Assembly (NCBI RefSeq): GCF_015223435.1
Contig: NZ_VHKO01000019.1
Coordinates: forward strand, 1 to 47,405
Direction: 5' to 3'
Length of the DNA stretch: 47,405 bases
Source: Vibrio hibernica
GTDB taxonomy: Bacteria; Pseudomonadota; Gammaproteobacteria; Enterobacterales; Vibrionaceae
Within the stretch, counting starts at the first letter, position 1; every line of letters begins with the position of its first letter. The translations under genes and the position numbers were made by a program. The notes under the pieces are model-generated. The model had not been told where the DNA came from and made no database searches. It was given only the letters and a program-made list of their open reading frames with translations. This document shows positions 34,403 through 43,989 of this stretch, piece by piece.

Positions 34403-36595
34403 ATGAACTTAGCTCAGACAATCAATACCAAAAACACACCATCGATGGTACACAAGCTCAACGCTGACCTAGTTCAATTCGTCAATCAAGAAGTGTTGCC
34501 GCTAACAGGGTTAAACCAAGCACAGTTTTGGCAAGATTTTAGCCAACTGTTAACCGATCTTACCCCAAAAAATAATGCGCTTTTAGCCCAGCGTGAAACG
34601 CTACAACAACAGATTGATCAATGGCATCAAGCCAACCCTCGCCAATTAAATACCGAACAATACCACGCATTTTTACGTGACATTGGTTACTTGGTTGAAC
34701 AAGGCAATGATTTCAAAATCACCACCAGCAATGTAGATGAAGAAATGTCGATCATGGCGGGGCCACAATTGGTGGTTCCGATTAGAAATGCTCGCTTTGC
34801 TTTAAACGCGGCTAATGCTCGCTGGGGCAGTTTATATGATGCTGCTTACGGCTCGGATGTGATTCCACAATCTGACGGTTTAAAGGCGGGCAAAAAATAC
34901 AATCCTGCTCGTGGTAAGCATGTTATTGCTTTTGCTAAAACCTTTCTAGATGATAGTTTTCCATTAAAAGAAGGTTCACATCACGATGTTCAAAGCTATT
35001 CGGTTTATTTTCACCACCTATTGGCGACATTTCCAGATGGAAGCCAATCTGGTTTAACCCAGCCTTGCCAGTTTGTGGCTTCAAGTAATCCGGATGTTGA
35101 ACCAACGTCTATCGTTTTAAAAAATAATGGCCTGCATATTGAGCTGATCATTAACCGCAAAGGATCGATTGGTCAGCATGACATCGCTGGTTTAGATGAT
35201 ATTCAAATGGAATCGGCACTTTCTACCATCATGGATTTTGAAGATTCGGTAGCCGCAGTGGACAGTGAAGACAAAATTGAAGCGTACCGTAATTGGTTTG
35301 GTTTAATTACTGGCAACCTAACTGCGACCATCAATAAAGGCAATCAAACCCAGATTCGCCGCCTTAATTGCGATCGTAGTTACACCCATAAAAATGGCGA
35401 TGACTACACCTTACATGGTCGATCACTTTTGATGGTGCGTAACGTCGGCCACTTAATGACAAGTGATTTAGCGCAAGACCAACACGCCAACAATATGCCA
35501 GAAGGCTTGATTGATGCCGTGATCACCTCCTTGATTGCAGCTATCGAAATCAAAAATCCTCAAGCGTGTCGTGTCACTAATAGCCGTACCGGCAGCATTT
35601 ATATCGTGAAACCCAAAATGCATGGCCCAGAAGAAGTGGCATTTAGTAACGAAATTTTTGAACGTGTAGAGAACATGCTAGAACTTGCACCAAACACCAT
35701 CAAAATTGGCATTATGGATGAAGAACGTCGCACCACCGTTAATCTAAAAGAATGCATCCGCGCGGCGCAATCTCGTGTGGTGTTCATCAATACTGGATTT
35801 TTAGATCGCACTGGCGATGAAATTCATACCAGCATGCAAGCGGGCGCATTCAAACCAAAAGCTGAGATCAAACATCAAGCTTGGATTTCAGCTTATGAAA
35901 ACAACAATGTTGACGCTGGTTTAGCGTGTGGTTTTGCAGGTAAAGCGCAAATAGGCAAAGGCATGTGGGCGATGCCAGAGGAAATGAATGCCATGATGAG
36001 TGCCAAAATCGCGCATCCACAATCAGGTGCTAATACCGCTTGGGTACCATCGCCAACTGCCGCCACATTGCATGCTATTCACTACCATCAAGTGAATGTA
36101 TTTGAACAGCACGCGAGTATTTACCAACGTCCACCAGCAAAACTTGCCGACTTATTACACCTTGAATTATTAACTGAAAACGAACTGACCGAGCAACAAA
36201 TAGAAGCGGAACTCGATAACAATATTCAAGGTATTTTAGGTTACGTGGTTCGCTGGGTAGACATGGGTATCGGCTGCTCAAAAGTGCCAGATATTAACAA
36301 TATTGAGTTAATGGAAGATCGCGCGACGCTGCGTATTTCCAGCCAGCACATTGCCAACTGGTTATTACACGGCGTCTGCCGCCCAGAACAAGTCATGGAC
36401 AGCATGCATAAGATGGCGCAAGTAGTAGACAGCCAAAACCAAGGTACTGAAGGCTATCAAGCGATGTCGCCTCGCACCGAACAAAGTTTAGCGTTTCAAG
36501 CGGCAAGAGAGCTGATATTCCAAGGCCGCAATCAGCCAAGTGGCTATACCGAACCTTTGTTACATCAATATCGAGCTTGGGCTAAGAATCAATAA
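34403..36595 (+). CDS. glcB: Malate synthase G
   Basis: A 730 aa enzyme that condenses glyoxylate with acetyl-CoA to malate. Its length and motifs are those of isoform G (about 723 aa) rather than the shorter isoform A: NARFALNAANARWGSLYDA, MEDSVAAVD-like IMDFEDSVAAVDSEDK, HGRSLLMVRNVGHLM, KPKMHGPEEVAF, GIMDEERRTTVNL and the late VARPEQV-like HGVCRPEQV. Catalytic Asp/Arg residues of the family lie in these blocks. It precedes aceA by 168 bp in the same direction and is divergent from the ScfR-like regulator, forming a glyoxylate-shunt locus. Confidence 0.93.
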   Translation: MNLAQTINTKNTPSMVHKLNADLVQFVNQEVLPLTGLNQAQFWQDFSQLLTDLTPKNNALLAQRETLQQQIDQWHQANPRQLNTEQYHAFLRDIGYLVEQGNDFKITTSNVDEEMSIMAGPQLVVPIRNARFALNAANARWGSLYDAAYGSDVIPQSDGLKAGKKYNPARGKHVIAFAKTFLDDSFPLKEGSHHDVQSYSVYFHHLLATFPDGSQSGLTQPCQFVASSNPDVEPTSIVLKNNGLHIELIINRKGSIGQHDIAGLDDIQMESALSTIMDFEDSVAAVDSEDKIEAYRNWFGLITGNLTATINKGNQTQIRRLNCDRSYTHKNGDDYTLHGRSLLMVRNVGHLMTSDLAQDQHANNMPEGLIDAVITSLIAAIEIKNPQACRVTNSRTGSIYIVKPKMHGPEEVAFSNEIFERVENMLELAPNTIKIGIMDEERRTTVNLKECIRAAQSRVVFINTGFLDRTGDEIHTSMQAGAFKPKAEIKHQAWISAYENNNVDAGLACGFAGKAQIGKGMWAMPEEMNAMMSAKIAHPQSGANTAWVPSPTAATLHAIHYHQVNVFEQHASIYQRPPAKLADLLHLELLTENELTEQQIEAELDNNIQGILGYVVRWVDMGIGCSKVPDINNIELMEDRATLRISSQHIANWLLHGVCRPEQVMDSMHKMAQVVDSQNQGTEGYQAMSPRTEQSLAFQAARELIFQGRNQPSGYTEPLLHQYRAWAKNQ

Positions 36596-36637
36596 GGAAA
36601 TGAGGCACGAGTTGTCCAAGCTCTCCTACACCGTTGA

Positions 36638-36697
36638 GGTTCAATTCAAATAGTGGAAGGAGATCCTGAACCACACTCCTTCGTCACTATTCAGGAT
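36638..36697 (+). promoter_or_regulatory. Overlapping alternative hairpins between malate synthase and isocitrate lyase genes
   Basis: Three inverted repeats overlap. Hairpin A pairs ATAGTGGAAGGAG (36650-36662) with CTCCTTC and CACTAT (36676-36682 and 36685-36690). Hairpin B pairs ATCCTGA (36663-36669), which is in the loop of A, with TCAGGAT (36691-36697). Hairpin C pairs GGTTCA (36639-36644) with TGAACC (36667-36672). With no loop length between the strands, A and B exclude each other. This is the layout of an attenuator, a switch or an mRNA-processing site controlling the ratio of the two shunt enzymes. Confidence 0.55.
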
Positions 36698-36763
36698 GAC
36701 AACATCAATCAAAACAAAATCCAATAACGTGAATATTGTTAATAAGAAAAGAAGGGAATCATT

Positions 36764-38398
36764 ATGCCAAATACCACTACTCATTTATCAAATAGTCAGC
36801 AAAACAGCTACAAACAACAGCTTGCAGATGCGACCTCAATGATCGAAAAGCAAGGCAGCACTTGGAGTGCGATCACACCACAATATGTGGCTCGTATGCG
36901 CCTGCAAAATCGTTTCAAAACCGGATTAAACATTGCACGCTACACCGCAAAAATAATGCGCGAAGACATGGACGCTTATGATCTTGATTCATCTAACTAC
37001 ACTCAATCTCTAGGTTGTTGGCATGGATTTATCGGCCAGCAAAAGATGATTTCAATTAAAAAGCATTTTGAAACCACACGCGGTCGTTACTTATATCTTT
37101 CCGGTTGGATGGTCGCTGCTATGCGCTCTGAATTTGGCCCACTGCCCGACCAATCCATGCATGAAAAAACCTCGGTTCCGATGCTGATTGAAGAGTTGTA
37201 CACCTTCTTAAAACAAGCCGATGCTCGTGAGTTAAATCATCTATTTAAAGACTTGGATGCGGCGCAAGCGTCAGGTGACCAAATAAAAGTTCAAGCAGTG
37301 CAAAAGCAAATCGATAACTTTGAAACTCATGTAGTCCCAATTATTGCTGATATTGATGCCGGGTTTGGTAACGAAGAAGCGACTTATTTACTCGCGAAGA
37401 AAATGATTGAAGCGGGTGCGTGCTGCATTCAAATTGAGAACCAAGTATCGGATGCCAAACAATGTGGCCACCAAGACGGTAAAGTCACCGTTCCACATGA
37501 AGACTTTCTAGCCAAAATAAATGCAGTGCGTTACGCCTTCCTAGAAATGGGCGTAGAAGATGGCGTGATTGTGGCGCGTACCGATTCATTGGGCGCAGGG
37601 CTAACGCAAAAAATTCCAGTATCACAGACACCAGGCGATCTTTCCGATCAATACAACGCTTATATTGATGGCGTAGAAATTACCTCGTTATCTGAGCTTG
37701 AATCCGGTGATATGGTATTAAAACAAGGTAATGCAGTGATCAAACCCACTCGTCTGCCTAATGGTCTGATTCGCTTCAAGCCTGACACAGGTGAAGATCG
37801 CGTTGTACTAGACTGCATTACCTCTCTACAAAACGGCGCTGATCTATTGTGGATTGAAACCGAAAAACCTCACGTTGAACAAATTGCGGGCATGGTTAAT
37901 CGTATTCGCGAAGTGATTCCGAACGCTAAGCTAGTTTACAACAACAGCCCATCATTTAACTGGACGCTGAATTTCCGCCAACAAGTGTTTGATGGTTGGA
38001 ATGAAGCAGGAAAAGACGTATCCACTTATGAGCGCTCTCAATTGATGAACCAAGTGTACGATGGTTCAGAGTTGGCACTAGAAGCGGATGCAAAAATCCA
38101 AAGCTTCCAACGTGATGCAGCGGCACAAGCGGGTATTTTCCACCACTTGATCACGCTACCGACATACCACACCGCAGCGCTTTCTACCGATAACTTGGCG
38201 AAAGACTACTTCGGTGAGCAAGGCATGTTGGCTTATGTGGCGGGCGTTCAACGGAAAGAACTGCGTCAAGGTTTGGCATCCGTGAAACACCAAGATATGT
38301 CAGGTTCCAACATTGGTGATGATCACAAAGAGTACTTCTCTGGCGACCAAGCACTGAAAGCTTCAGGTGAAAACAACACCATGAATCAGTTCTCGTAA
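36764..38398 (+). CDS. aceA: Isocitrate lyase (long form)
   Basis: A 544 aa enzyme that splits isocitrate into glyoxylate and succinate. Family blocks are QSLGCWHGF, YLSGWMVAA, IADIDAGFGNEE, IQIENQVSDAKQCGHQDGK (catalytic Cys in the KQCGH loop), VIVARTDS and YNNSPSFNW. It is longer than E. coli AceA (434 aa) and matches the Pseudomonas-type long form. It has its own ribosome site (AAGGGA) and is followed by a very strong terminator. Confidence 0.94.
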   Translation: MPNTTTHLSNSQQNSYKQQLADATSMIEKQGSTWSAITPQYVARMRLQNRFKTGLNIARYTAKIMREDMDAYDLDSSNYTQSLGCWHGFIGQQKMISIKKHFETTRGRYLYLSGWMVAAMRSEFGPLPDQSMHEKTSVPMLIEELYTFLKQADARELNHLFKDLDAAQASGDQIKVQAVQKQIDNFETHVVPIIADIDAGFGNEEATYLLAKKMIEAGACCIQIENQVSDAKQCGHQDGKVTVPHEDFLAKINAVRYAFLEMGVEDGVIVARTDSLGAGLTQKIPVSQTPGDLSDQYNAYIDGVEITSLSELESGDMVLKQGNAVIKPTRLPNGLIRFKPDTGEDRVVLDCITSLQNGADLLWIETEKPHVEQIAGMVNRIREVIPNAKLVYNNSPSFNWTLNFRQQVFDGWNEAGKDVSTYERSQLMNQVYDGSELALEADAKIQSFQRDAAAQAGIFHHLITLPTYHTAALSTDNLAKDYFGEQGMLAYVAGVQRKELRQGLASVKHQDMSGSNIGDDHKEYFSGDQALKASGENNTMNQFS

Positions 38399-38422
38399 CG
38401 ATTCTACTCAGCTCCCTTAATC

Positions 38423-38485
38423 AAAAGGCTTCTTATCTCTCGTTAGCGATACTTTTCGCTAACGAGAGATAAGAAGCCTTTTTTT
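38423..38485. terminator. Long perfect terminator hairpin after aceA
   Basis: The 26 bp arms 38423-38448 and 38457-38482 are perfectly complementary around an 8 nt loop, with A4 at the left base and T7 at the right. It can stop transcription of both aceA and the convergent argO. Confidence 0.92.
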
Positions 38486-38504
38486 GTGCGAATGGGGATA
38501 GAAA

Positions 38505-39134
38505 TTAAACCAAGTTCGCTTCAAGCAGCGGCTTTATTAAACTAAGAGCAATGCCAAACATAACCAGTGCAATTACAGTGTCCAACACTCGCCAAGTCAC
38601 GGGTTTCGCAAACACAGGAATCAATTTCTTAGCGATATACGCTACGCCATAAAACCACACTGCCGACGCCGTTAGTGAGCCAAGCAAAAACCATTTTTTC
38701 TCATCAAAAGTAAGCGATGAAGTGACACCGCCTAACACCACAATAGTATCAATATACACATGTGGATTAAGGAAAGTCATCGCGAGCGTCATCATTGCCA
38801 CTGCCATCCAACTGCGATTGACATCACCTGAGTCAACATCTAGATGACTTTGGCCTTTCCATGCTGATTTAGCCGATAAAAATCCATACCAACATAAAAA
38901 AGCAATACCCGCCAATGTTAAGGCATCACGCCACATTGGCGCTTGTTCTAATAATGCACCCACACCTAGAATACCAGTGGAAATCATCAAAATATCGCCA
39001 ATAAAGCAAATGGTCGCCACCAGCATCACATGGTTATTCTTCAATCCTGACTTTAATAAAAACGCATTTTGACTGCCTATTGCCACAATTAAACTGCCCG
39101 ACAAAAATGCCCCTTTTACTGCCATTGCCAACAT
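38505..39134 (-). CDS. argO: Arginine exporter ArgO (LysE family)
   Basis: A 209 aa inner-membrane exporter with about six transmembrane helices. I chose MLAMAVKGAFLSGSL as start, since LysE/ArgO proteins begin just before the first helix; an ATG 17 codons upstream is atypical. LysE-family blocks are GSQNAFLLKSGL and the NPHVYIDTIVVLG segment. It is divergent from argP, the regulator that controls argO in E. coli. Confidence 0.88.
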   Translation of the reverse strand: MLAMAVKGAFLSGSLIVAIGSQNAFLLKSGLKNNHVMLVATICFIGDILMISTGILGVGALLEQAPMWRDALTLAGIAFLCWYGFLSAKSAWKGQSHLDVDSGDVNRSWMAVAMMTLAMTFLNPHVYIDTIVVLGGVTSSLTFDEKKWFLLGSLTASAVWFYGVAYIAKKLIPVFAKPVTWRVLDTVIALVMFGIALSLIKPLLEANLV

Positions 39135-39253
39135 CTGTGGATTCCTTAAAAACTTGAAGTGAAAACGTGAGACGCGCAGTATCACTGCAAATAATCATAA
39201 GTTAAAATTAAAATAACTTAACCAACATTAGAAAATCTTATATAAAGTGGATT

Positions 39254-40129
39254 ATGTTCGACTATAAATTATTAGAATCACTAGAGCGTATTGGCGCACT
39301 CAAAAGTTTTGATGCTGCTGCCAATGAACTCAATATTACGCAATCGGCTATTTCTCAACGTATCAGCTCGCTTGAGCAAAAAGTCGGTGCGATTTTGGTT
39401 CATCGCGGCAAAGCTCTGTCATTAACGGAAACCGGACAAGCACTGGCTAATCATGTCATTAAGGTCAAACAACTCGAATTAGAGTTAAGTCATGTGATGG
39501 ATGATATGACCAAACAACATGCCATCAAAATCGTGGTGAACGCCGACAGCTTGGCCACGTGGTGGTTTCCTGCTATTCAGCATTTTTCACAACAGCATGG
39601 TGTAATGTTTGAGCTCATGATTGAAGATCAAAGTGAAGGCTTAAAGCATCTGGAAGAAGGGTTGGTGCTGGGCTGTTTGTGTAGCTCAGAAAAACCACTC
39701 AATGGCACTCGTAGCTATTTTCTTGGCAATATGGAATACCGCTTTTATTGTACACATGATTTTTATCAGCGTTACTTTTCCACTCACGATCGACATGCAG
39801 AATTATCTCATGCGCCCGCGGTTATTTTTGGCTCCTCCGATAAACTGCATAAACAATCTTTGCAACAATATGGCTGTAATCAAACCTATCCTTACCATAT
39901 TTGCCCATCAAGCGAAGGTTTAGTGCACATGGTACTCAACGGCCAAGGTTATGGTTTGCTGCCGCTCTTGCAAGCGGAACCTTTTATTGAACGATTAGTT
40001 GAAATATTCCCACAACAGGACGGCATACAAGTCCCACTGTACTGGCATTATTGGCACCAAAATGGTTCGCTGTTGGAAAAATTGTCGAATGTGTTAGTCA
40101 GCTCGAATGTGCAAAGATTGATTAGATAG
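39254..40129 (+). CDS. argP: LysR-family regulator ArgP
   Basis: A 291 aa LysR-type factor. The N-terminal helix-turn-helix has LKSFDAAANELNITQSAISQRIS. The effector domain contains VNADSLATWWFPAI, which matches E. coli ArgP (VNADSLATWLLPA). In E. coli ArgP responds to arginine or lysine and activates argO. Divergence from argO with 119 bp between the genes supports the same regulation here. Confidence 0.92.
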   Translation: MFDYKLLESLERIGALKSFDAAANELNITQSAISQRISSLEQKVGAILVHRGKALSLTETGQALANHVIKVKQLELELSHVMDDMTKQHAIKIVVNADSLATWWFPAIQHFSQQHGVMFELMIEDQSEGLKHLEEGLVLGCLCSSEKPLNGTRSYFLGNMEYRFYCTHDFYQRYFSTHDRHAELSHAPAVIFGSSDKLHKQSLQQYGCNQTYPYHICPSSEGLVHMVLNGQGYGLLPLLQAEPFIERLVEIFPQQDGIQVPLYWHYWHQNGSLLEKLSNVLVSSNVQRLIR

Positions 40130-40208
40130 AAATAACGATTAAAAGTATCACTAATACATAAGCTATATTGCTGACCTTATGGCTATTCAATATTATGGAA
40201 AGTTAAAA

Positions 40209-40688
40209 ATGAAAACATGGACCTTACTTATCCCTTTACTTCTTAGTGCCTGCTCAACAGCCGAAAGAGTAGAGTATTCCCCGAAATCTATTTCAAACAA
40301 AGCTTATGCCACAAAGATCATTGAGCAGGTCATAATGCAACAACCTGATAAATATCGCCCAGAATCATTGTTCATAAATGATGATTATATTGGTTTTAAT
40401 GACGGCTATTCAAGTAAGACCATAGGCATTGGATCGGCAGCACAGAGTAATACGTCAATAATCGCTTCTGGCATTTCAACAACAAAAACCAAATCAAATA
40501 ATTCAAGAGTGTATTTCAACTCCCTCGGCCCCACGACACTTTGGAGCAAGAGAAGCTGGTATATTATAGATATCCAAAATAAAACCCCTAGTTTAATAAA
40601 GCGTATATACACCAGAGATCAAGATAACGCTAAAGCGTTTATTGATTCCATCGGTTATATGAAAGAACACTCTACCCCTATTAAATAA
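40209..40688 (+). CDS. Small lipoprotein of unknown function
   Basis: A 159 aa protein starting MKTWTLLIPLLLSACSTAE. The lipobox LLSAC gives a lipidated Cys near residue 15 and a likely outer- or inner-membrane anchor. I chose this ATG over one ten codons upstream because it leaves a clean signal peptide and has a GGAAAG ribosome site. The rest has a Ser/Thr/Asn-rich middle (NTSIIASGISTTKTKSN). I recognise no family. It is monocistronic, with a terminator right after. Confidence 0.75.
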   Translation: MKTWTLLIPLLLSACSTAERVEYSPKSISNKAYATKIIEQVIMQQPDKYRPESLFINDDYIGFNDGYSSKTIGIGSAAQSNTSIIASGISTTKTKSNNSRVYFNSLGPTTLWSKRSWYIIDIQNKTPSLIKRIYTRDQDNAKAFIDSIGYMKEHSTPIK

Positions 40689-40704
40689 GCTTTATAAATA
40701 AGAA

Positions 40705-40738
40705 AAGCCCCGAACTTTCATTCAGGGCTTGGTGTTTT
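40705..40738. terminator. Bidirectional terminator between the lipoprotein gene and prlC
   Basis: A hairpin AAGCCC(C)GAA with TTC(A)GGGCTT, loop CTTTCA, preceded by A-rich and followed by T-rich sequence, between convergent genes. Confidence 0.8.
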
Positions 40739-40760
40739 CATTGCAAATAAAAAGAATTAT

Positions 40761-42803
40761 TTATCCTTCAATGCCAGCATGGCGCAACATGGCATCAATT
40801 TGTGGCTCACGACCACGGAAGCGCTTGAACAGCTCCATAGGTTCTTCACTACCACCCATTTCTAGAATATTGTTTAAGAAACTTTGGCCAGTTTCTTTAT
40901 TGAAAATGCCTTCTTCTTCAAAACGTGAGAATGCATCACTAGAAAGTACTTCAGCCCACAAATAACTGTAGTAACCCGCGCTGTAACCACCTGCAAAAAT
41001 ATGGCTAAATGCATGTGAAAAACGGTTCCATTCTAAGCTTGGCAATACTGCAACCTTGGCTTTTACTTCGGCTAACGTTTCCAGCACTTTTGCACCGACT
41101 TCAGGATCGTATTGCGAATGCAGAGTGAAATCGAATAGGCCAAACTCTAACTGGCGTAAAATAAACATCGCCGATTGAAAGTTCTTGGCGGCTAGCATTT
41201 TATCGAGCATTTCTTTTGGCAGTGGTTCACCCGTTTGGTAATGACCAGAGATAAATGACAACGCCTGCTCTTCCCAGCACCAATTTTCTAAGAACTGGCT
41301 TGGCAGCTCAACTGCATCCCAAGGCACGCCGTTAATACCCGATACGTCCGCAACAGAAACTTGGGTTAGCATGTGATGAATGCCGTGACCAAATTCATGA
41401 AATAAGGTCACGACTTCATCATGGGTAAACAACGCAGGCTTATCACCCACTGGCTTGTTGAAGTTACAAGTTAGGTAGGCCACTGGTGATTGGATAGAAC
41501 CATCTTCTAGATTACGGCGAACTCGGCATTCATCCATCCACGCCCCGCCACGTTTATGTTCACGGGCATATAAATCTAGGTAAAAACTGCCGCGTAATTC
41601 GCCTTTCGAGTCTTTAATTTCAAAGAAGCGGACAGAACCATGCCATACTTCTACGCCTTGCTTTTCGCTGACCGTCATACCAAACAGACGGTTTAATACT
41701 TCAAATAAACCCGAAACAACTTTAGCTTCTGGGAAGTATGGGCGCAGTTCTTCATCTGAAATTTGGAACAATTTTTGCTTTTGCTTTTCGCTGTAATAGC
41801 CGATGTCCCACAAGTTCAATTCAGTCACACCACATTCTTGCTCAGCAAACTGACGTAATTCCTCGACTTCTTTCTCACCTTGTGGCTTCACTTTGGTGGC
41901 TAAATCGTTTAAGAATCCCATCACTTGACCAGGATTTTCTGCCATTTTGGTTGCTAGAGATTTTTCTGCATACGAACTAAAACCTAATAAACGGGCGATT
42001 TCATGTCGCAGTTTTAGCTCTTCAGCCATGATCTCTGTGTTGTCCCACTTCCCTGCATTTGGACCACGATCAGACGCGCGAGTCACAAAGGCTTCATACA
42101 TTTCTTGGCGTAATGCTTGATTATCACAATAGGTCATCACAGGAATGTAAGATGGCATTTCAAGAGTTAACAGCCAACCGTCTAATTCTTTATCTTCTGC
42201 ATTCGCTTTTGCCGCCGCCACAGCCGATTCTGGCATTCCGGCTAATTCGGATTCTTCCGTGATCAGTTTGCTCCAACCCATGGTCGCATCCAGCACATTA
42301 TTGGAGAAGGTTGACCCCAACTCAGATAAACGTTTGCTGATCTCGCCATAACGTTTTTGTTCATCCGCAGGAAGCGCAATACCCGATAATTCGAAATCTT
42401 TTAATGCATCGGTAATGGATTTTTGTTGTGCGGTGTTTAATGTAGCAAATTCATCACTGGTTTTGATTGCTTTATACGCATCGTACAAGCCTTTATGTTG
42501 ACCAATCCACGTGCCGTATTCAGATAGTAACGGCAAGCACGCTTCGTACACTTCACGTAACTCATTGCTGTTTTTTACTGAGTTTAAGTGGCTTACTGGT
42601 GACCAAAGTTGACCAAGGCGATCATCGGTTTCAGTTAATGGCTCACAGATGGTATTCCAACTTGGTACAGCATCATTTTGTAATACTTTTTCCACTTGAG
42701 CGCGGCAATCAGCAATTGCTTGTTCCATTGCTGGCTGAACGTGTTCTGGTTTTATTTGAGTGAATGGCGGGAGGTCAGTAAAGCTTAATAACGGGTTAGA
42801 CAT
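40761..42803 (-). CDS. prlC: Oligopeptidase A (M3 metallopeptidase)
   Basis: A 680 aa cytosolic zinc peptidase that degrades short peptides such as cleaved signal peptides. The zinc motif is HEFGHGIHHML near residue 468, with a downstream GVPWDAVELPSQFLENW that supplies the third ligand. The start MSNPLLSFTDLPPF matches E. coli OpdA (an in-frame ATG 12 codons upstream is less likely). It is divergent from rlmJ. Confidence 0.95.
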   Translation of the reverse strand: MSNPLLSFTDLPPFTQIKPEHVQPAMEQAIADCRAQVEKVLQNDAVPSWNTICEPLTETDDRLGQLWSPVSHLNSVKNSNELREVYEACLPLLSEYGTWIGQHKGLYDAYKAIKTSDEFATLNTAQQKSITDALKDFELSGIALPADEQKRYGEISKRLSELGSTFSNNVLDATMGWSKLITEESELAGMPESAVAAAKANAEDKELDGWLLTLEMPSYIPVMTYCDNQALRQEMYEAFVTRASDRGPNAGKWDNTEIMAEELKLRHEIARLLGFSSYAEKSLATKMAENPGQVMGFLNDLATKVKPQGEKEVEELRQFAEQECGVTELNLWDIGYYSEKQKQKLFQISDEELRPYFPEAKVVSGLFEVLNRLFGMTVSEKQGVEVWHGSVRFFEIKDSKGELRGSFYLDLYAREHKRGGAWMDECRVRRNLEDGSIQSPVAYLTCNFNKPVGDKPALFTHDEVVTLFHEFGHGIHHMLTQVSVADVSGINGVPWDAVELPSQFLENWCWEEQALSFISGHYQTGEPLPKEMLDKMLAAKNFQSAMFILRQLEFGLFDFTLHSQYDPEVGAKVLETLAEVKAKVAVLPSLEWNRFSHAFSHIFAGGYSAGYYSYLWAEVLSSDAFSRFEEEGIFNKETGQSFLNNILEMGGSEEPMELFKRFRGREPQIDAMLRHAGIEG

Positions 42804-43023
42804 GAATGCTTCCTTAATCACTGAAGGCGTAATCGCCAAGTTCTTTTAAAGCGAGAGACTTTATTGCTCAATGCTTAAATTCTAGATTATTTGTGTCTTT
42901 GCTATTAAATGTAGTCGATATAAGTAAAATTCAATGGGTAACGCGGTTTATCTTTTGTAAGGCATCGCCAGTCAATATTCGGTATCATGGCGACAATATT
43001 GAATTATTTTAAAGAGACCTTTC

Positions 43024-43860
43024 ATGCTGAGTTATCGCCACAGTTTTCATGCTGGCAATCATGCCGACGTTGTTAAACATATTGTTCAAAGCCTCATTCT
43101 TAATGCTCTGAAGCAAAAAGATGCGCCATTTGTTTATCACGATACTCATGCCGGGGTTGGCCGCTACGATTTAACCCATGAATGGTCGGAAAAAACCGGC
43201 GAATACAAACAAGGGATTGCTCGTATTTGGAACTCTGAATTGCCTGAAGAGGTGAGCAGTTACTTAGACGCGATTCAAAACTTAAACGACGGTGATGAGC
43301 TACGTTATTATCCAGGTTCTCCACGCGTAGCGCGTGCTCACTTACGAATAAATGATCGCATGGTTCTTACAGAGTTGCACCCTAGTGACTTTCCGTTACT
43401 TGAACAAGAGTTTCATCGTGATCGCCAAGTATCTATTCATCAAAAAGACGGCTTTGCTCATTTAAAAGCATGTTTGCCGCCAAAAGAACGCCGTGGATTG
43501 GTGTTAATCGATCCCCCTTACGAATTGGCGCACGAATACCAAGATGTGGTGAAAGCAATTAGCCAAAGTTACAAGCGCTGGTCAACCGGCGTATACGCTA
43601 TTTGGTACCCAGTGGTTTACCGTCGTAATATCGATGACATGATGAAAGGCTTAAAAGATCTCGGGATTCGTAAAATCCTGCAAATTGAATTAGGCGTTTC
43701 GGCCGACAGTGAAGAGCGAGGTATGACGGCATCAGGGATGATCGTGATTAATCCGCCGTGGAAGCTAGAAAGTCAGATGCAGGAAATCTTACCTTTATTA
43801 CAACAAGCTATCGCGCCAGCTACCGGATTTTCTAAAGTAGACTGGGTTGTCCCGGAATAA
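43024..43860 (+). CDS. rlmJ: 23S rRNA (adenine-2030-N6)-methyltransferase RlmJ
   Basis: A 278 aa SAM-dependent methyltransferase for A2030 of 23S rRNA. Visible blocks are MLSYRHSFHAGNHADVVKH at the N-terminus, YHDTHAGVGRYDL, YPGSPRVA and the catalytic DPPYE motif (LVLIDPPYELAHEY), with the C-terminal MTASGMIVINPPWKL. It lies between prlC and gor as in E. coli. Confidence 0.95.
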   Translation: MLSYRHSFHAGNHADVVKHIVQSLILNALKQKDAPFVYHDTHAGVGRYDLTHEWSEKTGEYKQGIARIWNSELPEEVSSYLDAIQNLNDGDELRYYPGSPRVARAHLRINDRMVLTELHPSDFPLLEQEFHRDRQVSIHQKDGFAHLKACLPPKERRGLVLIDPPYELAHEYQDVVKAISQSYKRWSTGVYAIWYPVVYRRNIDDMMKGLKDLGIRKILQIELGVSADSEERGMTASGMIVINPPWKLESQMQEILPLLQQAIAPATGFSKVDWVVPE

Positions 43861-43989
43861 TCGAACTCACAACAATTGGGGTTGCAGTTCTGGTGGGTGA
43901 TCCCCATTATGAATTAATAACTCACAAACTTAATAATCATGAGCATGCTAACAATATCGCATGCCTTCAACACAGTTACGGAGAACAAG

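Noticed and set aside
36650..36697. H-type pseudoknot between malate synthase and isocitrate lyase genes
   Set aside because: Both crossing loops would have zero length across stems of 7 and 13 bp, which is sterically unlikely; alternative hairpins are a better reading.
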